From the NCBI RefSeq assembly GCF_949769285.1, contig NZ_OX458331.1, positions 1,882,086 to 1,946,085 of the forward strand: a stretch of DNA of 64,000 nucleotides, read 5' to 3'. How positions within the stretch are numbered: the first letter of the stretch is position 1; each line of letters opens with the position of its first letter. Positions 37,501 to 47,229 of the stretch are shown one piece after another. The translations under genes and the position numbers were made by a program. Below the pieces are notes generated by a model. It did no database searches. It was not told the DNA's origin and saw only the letters and a list, made by a program, of their open reading frames with translations. This DNA comes from Anaerococcus sp. Marseille-Q7828. Its GTDB lineage: Bacteria > Bacillota > Clostridia > Tissierellales > Peptoniphilaceae.

Positions 37501-38926
37501 TTTTAATCACCTTTTTATCTGTTATTTTATATTCAAGATCGGCGTATAACTTTACTAAGTTTTTGTCGTGGCTAGTAAAGATGATTGTAATATCTTTGGA
37601 TAAACGCTTCAAATCATCCATTATGAGACTAGCATTTTTTAGATCCTGACCGTATGTAGGTTCATCAACTAGCAATAAATCTTTATTTAGTGTAAGCATT
37701 GTTATTACTGCAAGCCTTCTTTGCTCTCCTTGGGATAGCATCCATGGAGATTTTTCAATATATCTGTCTAGTCTATAAGATTTTAATAATTCCTTGGTTA
37801 CTTGGCTAACATTTTCATAATCTCTTTCACCAGTAAGTTCCATTAAAACATTGGTAGTTACAAATTGAAGTGTTGGATCTTGAAAAACCAAGCCGATTTT
37901 TTTAAGTAACTCTTTTCTTCTGAAGTTCTTTAATTCTTTTCCCCAAATCTTTATCGAACCACCATAAGAGATTTGTTTAAGCAAAACTTTAAATATGGTA
38001 CTTTTCCCAGCTCCACTATCTCCTGTTAGAGCAATCAACTTTTTTTCTGGGAAGGAAAAAGATGCGTTTTTTATAATTTGATTGATCTTATTATTAGATT
38101 TATAGGATAAATTTATGTTATCTGCTTGGATAAAATCATCTGTATGATTTATATTTTTTATCTTAATATTCTCACCATCAATCATCAGCCCATTTTCTAT
38201 AAAAATTTTCTTCATATCATCACATTGATTTTGAAGTTTGATATTATTGTCTATTATCTCGCCATCTGACCCTAATATGACTACTCTATCTACAAAATCC
38301 CAAAGTTCCAACCTATGATCAATTATCAAATAAGAAGAGCCTTCATTTAATCTTTTCCTTATTATTTTTTGCAATTCCGAAGTAGAATCGTCATCTATAT
38401 TTGCAAAGGGCTCATCTAGCACATAAAGTTGGCTATCAATCATATCTATGGCACAAAAAGCTACTTTTTGTAGTTGGCCACCTGATAGGCTATCAAATTT
38501 TTGGTCCAGTAAATCTAATAAACCGTGTTTATTTGCTTGATTTATTGCTAATTTTTCAATACGCTCCCTAGGAGTCTTAAGGTTTTCTAAAACGAATATT
38601 AATTCTTCTCTTAAGTTTTGTGTGCAAAGTGACAATCTTGCATTTTGAAATGATACAACTAGATGTTGATAGCGATTATAAGTTTTAAAATTTTCTATGT
38701 CCTCATTTGCAATAGTTAATCTGTCAAAGTCTACGTTCGCAGACATATTTTTATAATATCCACTTAAAACAGAAGCAAGAGCTGATTTTCCTGATCCGCT
38801 TTTACCACAAAGCAATACTATCTCTCCTTTTTCAATGTTAAGATTTATGTTTTTAAGAACTGGTTCATTCTTAATCCAAAGAGATAAGTTGTCAATTATA
38901 AGAAGATTATTAGTTTGTTCTGTCAC
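37493..38926 (-). CDS. ykoD: ECF transporter duplicated ATPase (YkoD)
   Basis: 477 aa with two fused ABC ATPase domains. Domain 1 has Walker A GKSGSGKSALA, signature LSGGQLQKVAF and Walker B LYVLDEPFANID. Domain 2 has GDSGAGKSTIF, SQGEQRRLAVI and LLLVDEPTYGQD. An ATG-led frame begins ten codons upstream inside ykoE. The GTG at 38926 has GGAG six bases before it and gives a normal N-terminus, so I chose it. It overlaps the ykoE end by 17 bases. It powers HMP/thiamine uptake together with YkoC and YkoE. Confidence 0.92.
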   Translation of the reverse strand: MTEQTNNLLIIDNLSLWIKNEPVLKNINLNIEKGEIVLLCGKSGSGKSALASVLSGYYKNMSANVDFDRLTIANEDIENFKTYNRYQHLVVSFQNARLSLCTQNLREELIFVLENLKTPRERIEKLAINQANKHGLLDLLDQKFDSLSGGQLQKVAFCAIDMIDSQLYVLDEPFANIDDDSTSELQKIIRKRLNEGSSYLIIDHRLELWDFVDRVVILGSDGEIIDNNIKLQNQCDDMKKIFIENGLMIDGENIKIKNINHTDDFIQADNINLSYKSNNKINQIIKNASFSFPEKKLIALTGDSGAGKSTIFKVLLKQISYGGSIKIWGKELKNFRRKELLKKIGLVFQDPTLQFVTTNVLMELTGERDYENVSQVTKELLKSYRLDRYIEKSPWMLSQGEQRRLAVITMLTLNKDLLLVDEPTYGQDLKNASLIMDDLKRLSKDITIIFTSHDKNLVKLYADLEYKITDKKVIKIA

Positions 38927-39479
38927 TGATAACTCCAGTTTGATATAGCTTATCACAAATGAATTTTGCTAAAAAACCTGTAAAAATTAACGAGGATATT
39001 AATCTAATTACAAAAATCATTAGAACAATAGATAAATCTAGGGTCCAATATTGGTTCCTAAAACCTGTCCATAAAAAGGTAAATATTGTACAAAATACAG
39101 CAGCCATCATTGTAGTTTTATATGAATAGTCTTTATAATTACCTATTTTAAATGCAAGCTCAACTCCAAGACCTTGGATGATACCACTTATTATTACCAT
39201 TGGTCCAAACATATTTCCTAATAGCACCTCTATAAGTGCAGAAATAACTTCGGTCACTACACCTACCATTGGCTTTTTTATGATATAAGTTGCTGTAACA
39301 GCAGCCATAAACCAGATACCATAAAATGGTTCGTAGCCTAGAATCCCATATCCAGATGGTGTTAGACTCGTAGTTGCAAAAGCTCCTAAGTATACTGCTC
39401 CTAAATATATTAGCCCATAAATAACAGATAATAGACCCATCAAAACAAAATCACTTGTTTGAAGTTTATTTTTAATCAT
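38910..39479 (-). CDS. ykoE: ECF transporter S component for thiamine/HMP (YkoE)
   Basis: Substrate-binding membrane protein of 189 aa with about six hydrophobic segments. It starts MIKNKLQTSDFVLMGLLSVIYG and has FYGIWFMAAVTATYIIKKP, typical of the YkoE group. The specificity for hydroxymethylpyrimidine or thiamine is inferred from the upstream TPP riboswitch and the YkoF gene. It lies ten bases after ykoF. Confidence 0.9.
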   Translation of the reverse strand: MIKNKLQTSDFVLMGLLSVIYGLIYLGAVYLGAFATTSLTPSGYGILGYEPFYGIWFMAAVTATYIIKKPMVGVVTEVISALIEVLLGNMFGPMVIISGIIQGLGVELAFKIGNYKDYSYKTTMMAAVFCTIFTFLWTGFRNQYWTLDLSIVLMIFVIRLISSLIFTGFLAKFICDKLYQTGVISDRTN

Positions 39480-39488
39480 TATCCTCTC

Positions 39489-40115
39489 CTAGTTTTTTTC
39501 TGGTAAATTGCAAAGTAATTGAGCTTCAATTACAAAGTGACTGACTTTATTTTCTAAATAAGTATAAATATCTGCAAGATATGAAAAAATATCATGAACA
39601 TCTGCATTTAAAAAAGTTACGTAATGACCTGTCCCTGATATAACACCCATATCTATTCCTCTATTTACAACTGTCTCTATTTCACTCATATAATTATTAT
39701 CACCAAAAATATATAAAGAAAATTTACCAGTGATATCAAAATGCTTGTCTTTTATATAATCTTCATTTATTTTTTTATCTTCTGCTTCTAATAAATAATC
39801 AGCGTCGGTATCTCCTGGGCAGCCCTTAGATAAGGTTAAGTTCATACTCATATGAACATCATTCCTGTATGCATTTATATAAAAAGCTTTAAGAGCATCA
39901 AATAAAGCATTGGTTTGGCCCCTGTATACTGTGGATGTATTATCTGTTTGTGTCCATAAGTTCGATGTATCAGTTTTATCTAAAGCCCCTAGGATAATTT
40001 CAATAAAATCATCTGACATAGGCGACAGACTAAATCTCGCTCCTGATATACCAAGTTTCGAACCAGATATACCACAGCTGGTATTGGAATAATCAACATA
40101 AGCAATTTTTGACAT
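39489..40115 (-). CDS. ykoF: Thiamine/HMP-binding protein YkoF
   Basis: 208 aa with two related ferredoxin-like halves (about 1-100 and 105-208), each beginning with a GARFSLSPMSDDF / GKFSLYIFGDNNY type strand. In Bacillus, YkoF is a soluble protein that binds thiamine or HMP, encoded with the YkoEDC importer (established). It is the first gene after the riboswitch, with AAAAGGAG and a run of seven T before the ATG. Confidence 0.9.
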   Translation of the reverse strand: MSKIAYVDYSNTSCGISGSKLGISGARFSLSPMSDDFIEIILGALDKTDTSNLWTQTDNTSTVYRGQTNALFDALKAFYINAYRNDVHMSMNLTLSKGCPGDTDADYLLEAEDKKINEDYIKDKHFDITGKFSLYIFGDNNYMSEIETVVNRGIDMGVISGTGHYVTFLNADVHDIFSYLADIYTYLENKVSHFVIEAQLLCNLPEKN

Positions 40116-40145
40116 AAAAAAACTCCTTTTCCTCCTTGTATTCGG

Positions 40146-40175
40146 AAAAAGAGATATCCCCTATCAATCTATCTC
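40146..40175 (-). terminator. Riboswitch expression-platform terminator
   Basis: GAGATA/TATCTC (40170-40175 with 40151-40156), then TTTTT on the minus strand. The 5' arm overlaps the end of the TPP aptamer, so ligand binding and termination are likely linked. Confidence 0.65.
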
Positions 40176-40240
40176 CCTACGCAACAATTACGTTGATCAG
40201 GTTAGCGGGTATAATCTCAGCATAACGCACCCCGAATATC
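40171..40240 (-). ncRNA. TPP riboswitch (THI box)
   Basis: Minus-strand leader with every THI-box core element in order: CGGGGTGC, GCTGAGATTATACCC, CTGATCAACGTAATTGTTGCG, and AGGGA closing the aptamer. It sits 56 bases upstream of ykoF. Thiamine pyrophosphate should switch off ykoFEDC. Confidence 0.97.
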
Positions 40241-40247
40241 AAGTACT

Positions 40248-40253
40248 ATTATA
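40248..40253 (-). promoter_or_regulatory. -10 of the ykoFEDC operon
   Basis: TATAAT on the minus strand, eight bases before the first riboswitch base, which fits a start site at about 40241. The -35 is weak (TTATGC, 18 bases upstream). Confidence 0.55.
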
Positions 40254-40279
40254 TTTTTCTGACCTAGTATAGCATAATT

Positions 40280-41224
40280 TTATTCTCTTATCAAATTTAA
40301 TTTATCTTTTGAGTAATAAATTGCATTGGCAATTGCACGACTCATAGCATCTGCCGCCATTACTCCAACCATGTTAAGATCGGCAGTAATTTCATTAGTA
40401 GCTAGTGAAAAAATTGTATCCCCATCAAAGCCTGTATGAACAGGATTTATAGCTCTTGCAAAGCCATCGTGGGTCATTTGGGCAATCTTTTTAAGTTTAG
40501 TCTTATCAAAACTAGCATTTGTTGCAACTATACCTATGGTAGTGTTTTTATTGGCCAAATCTGAAAAATCAGCCATAACCCTGCTCATAGCATCAGTAGT
40601 TTTTAGAATTTGTCCATTTGCCATCGGTCCTGCTATTTGGATGTTTTTGTCATAATCATATATATCGCCAAAGGCGTTAACAGCAACTAGGGCCGATACT
40701 ATTAGGTCACCTTCTTTTATAGTTGCAGAGCCTAAACCAGATTTCATAACATGGTCCATGCCTAGGATTTTGCCAACAGTAGCTCCAGTTCCAGCCCCAA
40801 TAATCCCTTGTCTATTTTCATCAAAAGATGCATTCTTATAAGCTTCGATACCCATCTTAGCATCTGGTCTAATCTTGCAATCCTTGTAGGCTAGGTCAAA
40901 TAGGACAGCTTGGCTTACTATTGGAACTATACCTACTCCAACATCTAGACCTTGGCCATCTTCTTCTAGGGCTTTCATCACTCCACTTGCAGCATCCAAG
41001 CCATAAGCTGATCCGCCACTTAGTATTATTGCATTTACAGATTCGACAGTGTTAATCGGATCTAATAAATCAGTTTCACGAGTTCCTGGAGCTGATCCTC
41101 TTACTTCAACAGAGCAGGTATTGCCTTTTGGCGGTATCAAAACACTAAGGCCTGTACCTGCTTCCAAGTTTTGGGCATGTCCTATCTTTATTCCCTTTAT
41201 ATCAGTAATATATCCTTCATACAT
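40280..41224 (-). CDS. P1-family (DmpA/BapA-like) aminopeptidase
   Basis: N-terminal nucleophile-type peptidase of 314 aa, S58/P1 family, which cleaves itself into two chains and releases N-terminal amino acids, often D- or beta-residues. Visible motifs: GSAPGTRETDLL, AIILSGGSAYGLDAASGVM, GAGTGATVGK, and IGIVATNASF near residue 240, where the self-cleavage Asn-Ala-Ser region lies. AGGA is upstream. It is 16 bases downstream of a TIM-barrel gene. Confidence 0.9.
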   Translation of the reverse strand: MYEGYITDIKGIKIGHAQNLEAGTGLSVLIPPKGNTCSVEVRGSAPGTRETDLLDPINTVESVNAIILSGGSAYGLDAASGVMKALEEDGQGLDVGVGIVPIVSQAVLFDLAYKDCKIRPDAKMGIEAYKNASFDENRQGIIGAGTGATVGKILGMDHVMKSGLGSATIKEGDLIVSALVAVNAFGDIYDYDKNIQIAGPMANGQILKTTDAMSRVMADFSDLANKNTTIGIVATNASFDKTKLKKIAQMTHDGFARAINPVHTGFDGDTIFSLATNEITADLNMVGVMAADAMSRAIANAIYYSKDKLNLIRE

Positions 41225-41240
41225 TTTTATTTTCCTTTAA

Positions 41241-41930
41241 CTATTCTCCAATATCTTCATTCCTATACTTATCCATCATCTGACCAAAAACTTCGGCACT
41301 TGATGGTGGAGTATAGCTGATAGCATTGGCTCCTGCTTTAATAGTTTCTAGTATTTGTTCGCCATTCTTACCACCTGTTGCAATTATTGGGAATTTGGGA
41401 CCAATATCTGCCCTAATCTCCCTAAGTAAATCTGCTGTATACTTTCCGCCAGAAACGTTAAGAACCTCTGCCCCTGCCTCAATCTTACCAATATAATCGT
41501 CATTTAGACTGGTAACAGTTGCTATTACTGGTATGTCAATAAAATCAGCAATTTCTTTGATGTCCGTATTTGGCATAGGAGAATTTACAACAACTCCATA
41601 GGCTCCTGCAAGCTCTGCGTCAATCGCTATATATTTACTCCTTAAACCTTGGGTGGTACCCCCACCAACTCCTACAAAACAAGGTACATTTGATACACTA
41701 AGTATGGCATCAGAGATTGACCTTTGTGGAGTGTATGGATAAACAGCCATCACGCTATCAGCGTTGGAATTTCTAATGATAGCTAAGTCTGTTGTAAAAA
41801 GTAGTGACTTAATTCTTTTCTCAAAAATTTTGATCCCAGAAGCTTGGTATACTTCCTCAGGAACAGTAATAAATGATTTTCTTAACTTCGAATGAACTTG
41901 TGGTATGTATTTTTCTTTTTTCTCAGTCAT
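41241..41930 (-). CDS. TIM-barrel protein, phosphate-binding type, function unknown
   Basis: 229 aa. The repeating strand pattern AIIRNS, CFVGVGGGTT, GVVVNSP, PVIATVTS, GAEVLNVSGG, PIIATGGKNG and ANAISYTPPS is that of a beta/alpha barrel with a C-terminal phosphate-binding loop, as in NanE, HisA/HisF and aldolase-like proteins. I cannot assign a reaction. Related proteins are often labelled just 'hydrolase', for which I see no support. It is probably cotranscribed with the P1 peptidase. Confidence 0.75.
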   Translation of the reverse strand: MTEKKEKYIPQVHSKLRKSFITVPEEVYQASGIKIFEKRIKSLLFTTDLAIIRNSNADSVMAVYPYTPQRSISDAILSVSNVPCFVGVGGGTTQGLRSKYIAIDAELAGAYGVVVNSPMPNTDIKEIADFIDIPVIATVTSLNDDYIGKIEAGAEVLNVSGGKYTADLLREIRADIGPKFPIIATGGKNGEQILETIKAGANAISYTPPSSAEVFGQMMDKYRNEDIGE

Positions 41931-42002
41931 AGGCTTCCTTTCATTTCTTTATCATACTAATTACATACCCTAGGATATGCGCCTTAATCTAAAATGTAGA
42001 CT

Positions 42003-42044
42003 AAAAAATGAAGCTAAATCCATAATTAGATTGTAGCTTCATTT
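42003..42044 (-). terminator. Terminator after ugd
   Basis: AAATGAAGCT/AGCTTCATTT (42006-42015 and 42035-42044), followed by T-rich TTTTTTAG on the minus strand. Confidence 0.85.
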
Positions 42045-42051
42045 ACAATTA

Positions 42052-43209
42052 TCAATCCTTGTTAAAAATATCTCTTGTATAGACTTTGTCTTTGACATCC
42101 AAAAGCTCATCGGCTAATCTATTAGCGACTATGATATCTAGCTTTTTGAACTCTTCCAGGTCATTTTCTACCCTTAAACCTTCAAAATAATTTTCAGCAA
42201 GATTTGGCTCATAGATTATGACCTCTGTCTTATCTTTGATATTTTCTATGACATCAAAAATGGCAGATTTTCTAAAATTATCAGAATCCTTTTTCATTAC
42301 CAAACGGTAGATGCCAACTGTCTTTGGCTTATCTCTAAGGATCCTATCGCTTATATAATCTTTTCTGATTTGATTGGATTCGATTACTGCACCAAACATT
42401 GAATTTGGAACATTTTCAAAATTTGCATAAAGTTGCTTGCTATCTTTTGGCAGACAATAGCCACCATAACCAAAGGATGGATTGTTGTAATAATTGCCTA
42501 TCCTTGGATCAGTAGAAACACCCTCTATAATATCTTTTGTAGAAAGACCTTTGATTTCTGCAAAGGTGTCAAGCTCGTTAAAATATGATACACGCATAGC
42601 AAGATAGGTATTTGCAAATAATTTTACTGCCTCAGCTTCTGTCGAATCCATATATAAAACTTCAGGATTGTTAAGAGCCTGGTCTTGGTATAGCTTGGCA
42701 ATATTTTGACCTAATTTTGTTTTGTCACCCACAATTATCCTTGATGGATTTAGGCTATCGTAAAGAGCCTTGCCTTCCCTAAGGAATTCTGGTGAAAATA
42801 TTATATTGTCACTATCATATTTCTTTCTTTGGCCTGCTGTATATCCGACAGGAATAGTTGATTTGATCAAAATTGGCAAATCACTATTTATTTTTTTTAT
42901 ATTTCCTATTGCCTCATCTACAAAAGATGTATCAAAGAATTTAGTCTCCTCATCATAATTTGTTGGCAAGGCAAGTATAGCCAAGTCAGCATCTTTCAAA
43001 TCTTCTTCATAATCTTTTTGTGCTGTGAAATCTAATTCTTTTTCTGCTAGGTAGCTTTCTATATATTCATCTTTTAGAGGTGATTTTTTATTATTAATTA
43101 AATTTATTTTTTCTTCATTAACTTCTATACCAATAACTTGGTTTGATTGGCTAAGCAAGATAGCGTTGGCCAAACCTACATAACCCAATCCAAATACTAA
43201 AATTTTCAT
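42052..43209 (-). CDS. ugd: UDP-glucose 6-dehydrogenase family
   Basis: Oxidises UDP-glucose to UDP-glucuronate for surface polymers, 385 aa. N-terminal KILVFGLGYVGLANAILL, the central SPEFLREGKALYD and the catalytic Cys in FGYGGYCLPKDSKQL (about residue 249) are clear. The length fits the short HasB-type enzymes. No glycosyltransferase or other capsule gene is beside it, so its product's use is not visible here. UDP-ManNAc dehydrogenase is a less likely alternative. Confidence 0.9.
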   Translation of the reverse strand: MKILVFGLGYVGLANAILLSQSNQVIGIEVNEEKINLINNKKSPLKDEYIESYLAEKELDFTAQKDYEEDLKDADLAILALPTNYDEETKFFDTSFVDEAIGNIKKINSDLPILIKSTIPVGYTAGQRKKYDSDNIIFSPEFLREGKALYDSLNPSRIIVGDKTKLGQNIAKLYQDQALNNPEVLYMDSTEAEAVKLFANTYLAMRVSYFNELDTFAEIKGLSTKDIIEGVSTDPRIGNYYNNPSFGYGGYCLPKDSKQLYANFENVPNSMFGAVIESNQIRKDYISDRILRDKPKTVGIYRLVMKKDSDNFRKSAIFDVIENIKDKTEVIIYEPNLAENYFEGLRVENDLEEFKKLDIIVANRLADELLDVKDKVYTRDIFNKD

Positions 43210-43261
43210 AAACTCTCCTTGTTAATAGATATATTTTACAAGTTTATAAATACATTACAAA

Positions 43262-44335
43262 TTAATTTGTTAACTTATTATTTTTAATAAAAGCAACAAA
43301 TTCATAGGGTCTTAATAGTAGGTTTTTTACTATTCTTCTTTTGCCATAGTTACCAATTAAATAAGAAAAGTCGTATAGGTCTAGGAAATGAAACCTGATG
43401 TCTACTAGTACTTCCTTCTGGCTGAAATTACCAAAAACAAGGACCTTTTCTCCATCATAGCTTCTTATATAAGCATAGATATCCGAATCATTTACAAAAA
43501 TTTGCCTGTAACTACCCATACTTAGTGCAGGTATTGAGTTTTTGTAGGATAATATATACTTATAGAAGTCCCTGATGCTTTTGCTATAACTGGAAAATTT
43601 ATAAGCATTTGTATTATTAATACCACTTGCAAAACCAAGTTCTTCCAAGCTTTTTATCATCACCGCTCCCCTGTGAAAATAGCTTATGCCACAAAGAAGG
43701 CTCACAGACTGGTAGGGGTAATTCTTTGTATTTGTAAAGGATTGGAAGCTCTGGTCTAGTTTTATTATTTGATTAATATTTTGGTTATTTTCCATAGCTT
43801 GGATTGTCGCTGTATACTTCTTATATTCTATGAAAGATAAGACCTCATTATCTATATCAACATATGAAAAATTATTATAGATAGGATTTGATAGGTAGTT
43901 TAAGTAATATGGATTTTTACTAGTTTCCACTATGCTAACAATCCCATCTTTGTTAATAGTATTTTTACTAAACTCTTTTATTAAAGAAAGATAAGAATTA
44001 TCGTCTATCAATTCATCAAGACTTGTAAAATAAAAACCACTTATGCCACGTTTTACCAAAAAATTTATAAATTGATAAAAGGAATTTCTAATCTTGGGGT
44101 TTGACCAAGCAAAATCTTCTCCTATAAGCTTTTTAAGGATAATTGCTATGTCTATATTTAAAAACAATCTTATGCTATTTGTCTTCAAATAAGAAGCCAA
44201 GGAGAAAAGTTGATCCAACTCTTCTAAATTTTCAAAATTATCTAGCAAAATTCCATTAACACTAATATCTCTATAGTATTTGATGGTTTTTATATCTTTT
44301 ATTTTATATTCTTTATAAATAATCAGATTTTCCAT
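43262..44335 (-). CDS. GH13 alpha-glucosidase-derived protein, probably inactive
   Basis: 357 aa that align end to end with a shrunken GH13 glucosidase. The stretch WSNPKIRNSFYQFINFLVKR then GFYFTS (100-105) matches the nucleophile region, but Arg and the catalytic Asp are Tyr102 and Thr104. The NHDQPR block is reduced to LDQ near 194, followed by KNYPYQSVSLL, which parallels KNYPYESATML in the treC remnant at 54387. The C-terminal YLIGNYG and LLRPYEFVAFIK are also shared. Region I and domain B are missing. GAGG precedes the ATG and the frame is intact, so it seems expressed. A sugar-binding or regulatory role is a guess. Confidence 0.8.
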   Translation of the reverse strand: MENLIIYKEYKIKDIKTIKYYRDISVNGILLDNFENLEELDQLFSLASYLKTNSIRLFLNIDIAIILKKLIGEDFAWSNPKIRNSFYQFINFLVKRGISGFYFTSLDELIDDNSYLSLIKEFSKNTINKDGIVSIVETSKNPYYLNYLSNPIYNNFSYVDIDNEVLSFIEYKKYTATIQAMENNQNINQIIKLDQSFQSFTNTKNYPYQSVSLLCGISYFHRGAVMIKSLEELGFASGINNTNAYKFSSYSKSIRDFYKYILSYKNSIPALSMGSYRQIFVNDSDIYAYIRSYDGEKVLVFGNFSQKEVLVDIRFHFLDLYDFSYLIGNYGKRRIVKNLLLRPYEFVAFIKNNKLTN

Positions 44336-44418
44336 ATATACCTCATTTATATGTTACATTTTTCCTGTAATATATAAAGAAGCTGGGTATAGTAATATAA
44401 TTACGAAAAGAGGTATGA

Positions 44419-47154
44419 ATGTTAGAACTAAAAAATATTTCTAAAATATATAAGACAGGCGACTTCGAACAAGTTGCCTTAGATGATGTATCTATAGCCT
44501 TTAGGGAGAATGAATTTGTCTCTATTTTGGGCCAATCTGGTGGTGGCAAAACCACCCTTTTAAATATAATTGGTGGTCTAGATCATTACACTAGCGGAGA
44601 TTTATTGATAGATGGTAAGTCTACAAAAGATTTTACAGATAATGATTGGGACTACTATAGGAATGTATCAATAGGCTTTGTATTCCAATCCTACAATCTA
44701 ATAAGCCACCAAAGTATACTTTCAAATGTCGAACTTGCCCTTACCCTATCTGGGGTTAGCAAAGATAATAGAAGAAAAAGAGCAGTAGAAGCCTTGGAGA
44801 AGGTCGGCTTAAAAGATCATATAAAGAAAAAACCAGCAGAGCTTTCAGGTGGACAAATGCAAAGAGTAGCTATAGCCCGTGCTCTTGTTAACAATCCAGA
44901 AATTGTCCTTGCCGATGAGCCAACTGGAGCTTTGGATAGCGAGACTAGCAAGCAGATAATGGATTTGCTTAAAGAAATAGCCAAAGATAGGCTTGTGATA
45001 ATGGTAACCCACAATCCAGACTTAGCCAAATCCTACTCAAATAGGATTATAAATATCAAAGATGGACAAATTATCGGCGATTCCAACCCTTATAAAATAG
45101 AAGAAAAAAGTAATAAATTTTCTCCAAAGAGAATAAAACTAGCCCTTCCTACAGCTATAAGCCTTTCTTTTAATAACCTCCTTACGAAAAAGGCAAGAAC
45201 CTTACTTACTGCCTTTGCTGGATCTATTGGAATAATAGGCATAGCCCTCATTCTTTCCATTTCTACAGGAGCCAATGACTTTATAGAAGATAGCCAGAGA
45301 AAGGCACTTAAATCTTATCCAATACAGATTAAAAAGGAATCGATTAATATAAGCGAGATGATCACTCCTCCAAAGACTGAAGAGAAAAACCATAAAGATG
45401 ATAAGATCTATACCAACAATTTTGTCATTGACCGTAGGTCTGACTTTGCTTCAAATGTAAGGGAAAACAACCTCACTCCTTTTAAGAATTTTATAGAAGA
45501 AAACAAGGGAGAATTGGAAGAAAATATAGGACCTCATTTCATATCTTATATCTATGATATGAATTTTGATATATTCACCAAGGACCCAGCTGATGAGCTA
45601 ATCAACACCAATGGAGAAGACTTTGAGGAAAATAGGCAACCAGAAATAGCCAAATTCCTTGCCCCAAGCCAGGATAATAAGAACTTTAGCCAGCTAATTA
45701 CAAGTCCTGACGGCAATATAAGCCCAATTATTAGTGATGAATACGAAATAATAGAAGGCAAATGGCCAGAAAAAGCTGATGAACTAGTCCTATTTACTGA
45801 TTATAATAATGAAATCCTAACTTCTGCTATCTATGAACTAGGATTTTTGCCAGGTAAAGACTACAAGGAAATTCTAGCAAAACTTGATAATAACGAAAAA
45901 GTTGACCTTGATCAAGTAGGGATAGATCCATCTAGTATTATTGGTCACGAGTATAAAATAGTTTCCCCAGCTGATTATTACGAAAAATCAGGCGATTCTT
46001 TTATAAATGTAAAAGATGACCAAGTCAAAGTTGATGAAATAGTAAAAAATGCTTTCACAGCCAAAATCGTAGGTATAGCAAAGAGAAAAACCAATGACGA
46101 TAATCAAGTAGTAAGTGCACCTATAGGATTTACCGACGGACTTACAGATGAGATGATTGGACATGCAAATGACACAGAAATTGTCAAAGCCCAACTTGAA
46201 AACAAGGATAAAAACGTCCTAAATAACCTGCCATTTAGGGCAAAAAATGACAAAGAAAAAGAAGATGCTGCAAGGTATTTCTTGGAGAATCTAAACGAAA
46301 AAGATAGTCTATCCTTCTCTACTTGGATAGTAAGAAAGAAACCTCAAATAGCCGAAGAAGCTCAAAAGAAAGCTGAGCAAATGCAAGGTGCTCAAATGCC
46401 TCCTATGGCCAATGGCCAAATGAAAGATAATGATTTGACCAAAGAAGATTTGCCAAAACAAAATCAACTTGCTCAATATGTTCTTGATGAAAATAAGCCA
46501 GAAACCTTAAAAGATATCTATGAAGAATTCTTATCTGGAAATTCTTATAGGAAAAATTTAGAAGCTCTTGGAGTGGTAAGTAAGGATGCCCCAAGTGAAA
46601 TTGACATCTATGTAGAAAACTTTGAAAATAGGGAAAATATCAAAAATATAATTGATGGCTACAACATGGATAAAGATTCCAAGGAAGAGATCACCTATAC
46701 AGACTTTATAGGCCTCATAACAAAATCTGTCACAGATATCATAAACGCCATATCCTATATACTGATTGCCTTTGTAGGAGTTAGCTTGATAGTTTCTTCA
46801 ATAATGATAGGAATCATAACCTATATCTCAGTGCTTGAAAGAACCAAGGAAATAGGAATCCTAAGGTCCATCGGTGCAAGCAAGTCTGATATTAGAAAAG
46901 TATTTATGTCTGAAACTTTCATTATCGGTCTCTTGTCAGGAATCATAGGTGTTGGAGTAACTATGCTAGTAAATATTCCAATTACAAATCTGATTAGAAA
47001 TCTAACTGGTGTAAGTGATATAGCATCTAAATTGCCCTACGGTGCCGCAGGAATCTTGCTATTAATTTCTGTCGTACTTACCTTGATTGCAGGCATAATT
47101 CCATCATCAATGGCAGCCAAAAAAGACCCAGTTGAGGCCTTAAGAGAAGAATAA
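44419..47154 (+). CDS. MacB-type ABC transporter, fused ATPase and FtsX permease
   Basis: 911 aa. Residues 1 to about 230 are an ABC ATPase (Walker [12 protein letters not shown] near 38, signature [11 protein letters not shown], Walker [11 protein letters not shown]). One membrane segment follows near 275-295, then a large extracellular domain of about 450 residues, and three C-terminal membrane segments of the FtsX type ending in [11 protein letters not shown]. Such fused transporters move peptides or lipids or sense antimicrobials (family). No two-component system is adjacent. AGAGG precedes the ATG. Confidence 0.93.
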   Translation: MLELKNISKIYKTGDFEQVALDDVSIAFRENEFVSILGQSGGGKTTLLNIIGGLDHYTSGDLLIDGKSTKDFTDNDWDYYRNVSIGFVFQSYNLISHQSILSNVELALTLSGVSKDNRRKRAVEALEKVGLKDHIKKKPAELSGGQMQRVAIARALVNNPEIVLADEPTGALDSETSKQIMDLLKEIAKDRLVIMVTHNPDLAKSYSNRIINIKDGQIIGDSNPYKIEEKSNKFSPKRIKLALPTAISLSFNNLLTKKARTLLTAFAGSIGIIGIALILSISTGANDFIEDSQRKALKSYPIQIKKESINISEMITPPKTEEKNHKDDKIYTNNFVIDRRSDFASNVRENNLTPFKNFIEENKGELEENIGPHFISYIYDMNFDIFTKDPADELINTNGEDFEENRQPEIAKFLAPSQDNKNFSQLITSPDGNISPIISDEYEIIEGKWPEKADELVLFTDYNNEILTSAIYELGFLPGKDYKEILAKLDNNEKVDLDQVGIDPSSIIGHEYKIVSPADYYEKSGDSFINVKDDQVKVDEIVKNAFTAKIVGIAKRKTNDDNQVVSAPIGFTDGLTDEMIGHANDTEIVKAQLENKDKNVLNNLPFRAKNDKEKEDAARYFLENLNEKDSLSFSTWIVRKKPQIAEEAQKKAEQMQGAQMPPMANGQMKDNDLTKEDLPKQNQLAQYVLDENKPETLKDIYEEFLSGNSYRKNLEALGVVSKDAPSEIDIYVENFENRENIKNIIDGYNMDKDSKEEITYTDFIGLITKSVTDIINAISYILIAFVGVSLIVSSIMIGIITYISVLERTKEIGILRSIGASKSDIRKVFMSETFIIGLLSGIIGVGVTMLVNIPITNLIRNLTGVSDIASKLPYGAAGILLLISVVLTLIAGIIPSSMAAKKDPVEALREE

Positions 47155-47167
47155 ATTTACAGACGAA

Positions 47168-47197
47168 AAAGACGAGGATTTTTAAAATCTCGTCTTT
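47168..47197. terminator. Terminator between ABC transporter and lipoprotein genes
   Basis: AAAGACGAG/CTCGTCTTT with continued ATTTT/AAAAT inner pairing, between the convergent ends. Confidence 0.75.
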
Positions 47198-47229
47198 CTC
47201 TAATGGAAGGCTTATGCATAAAGATCTAT

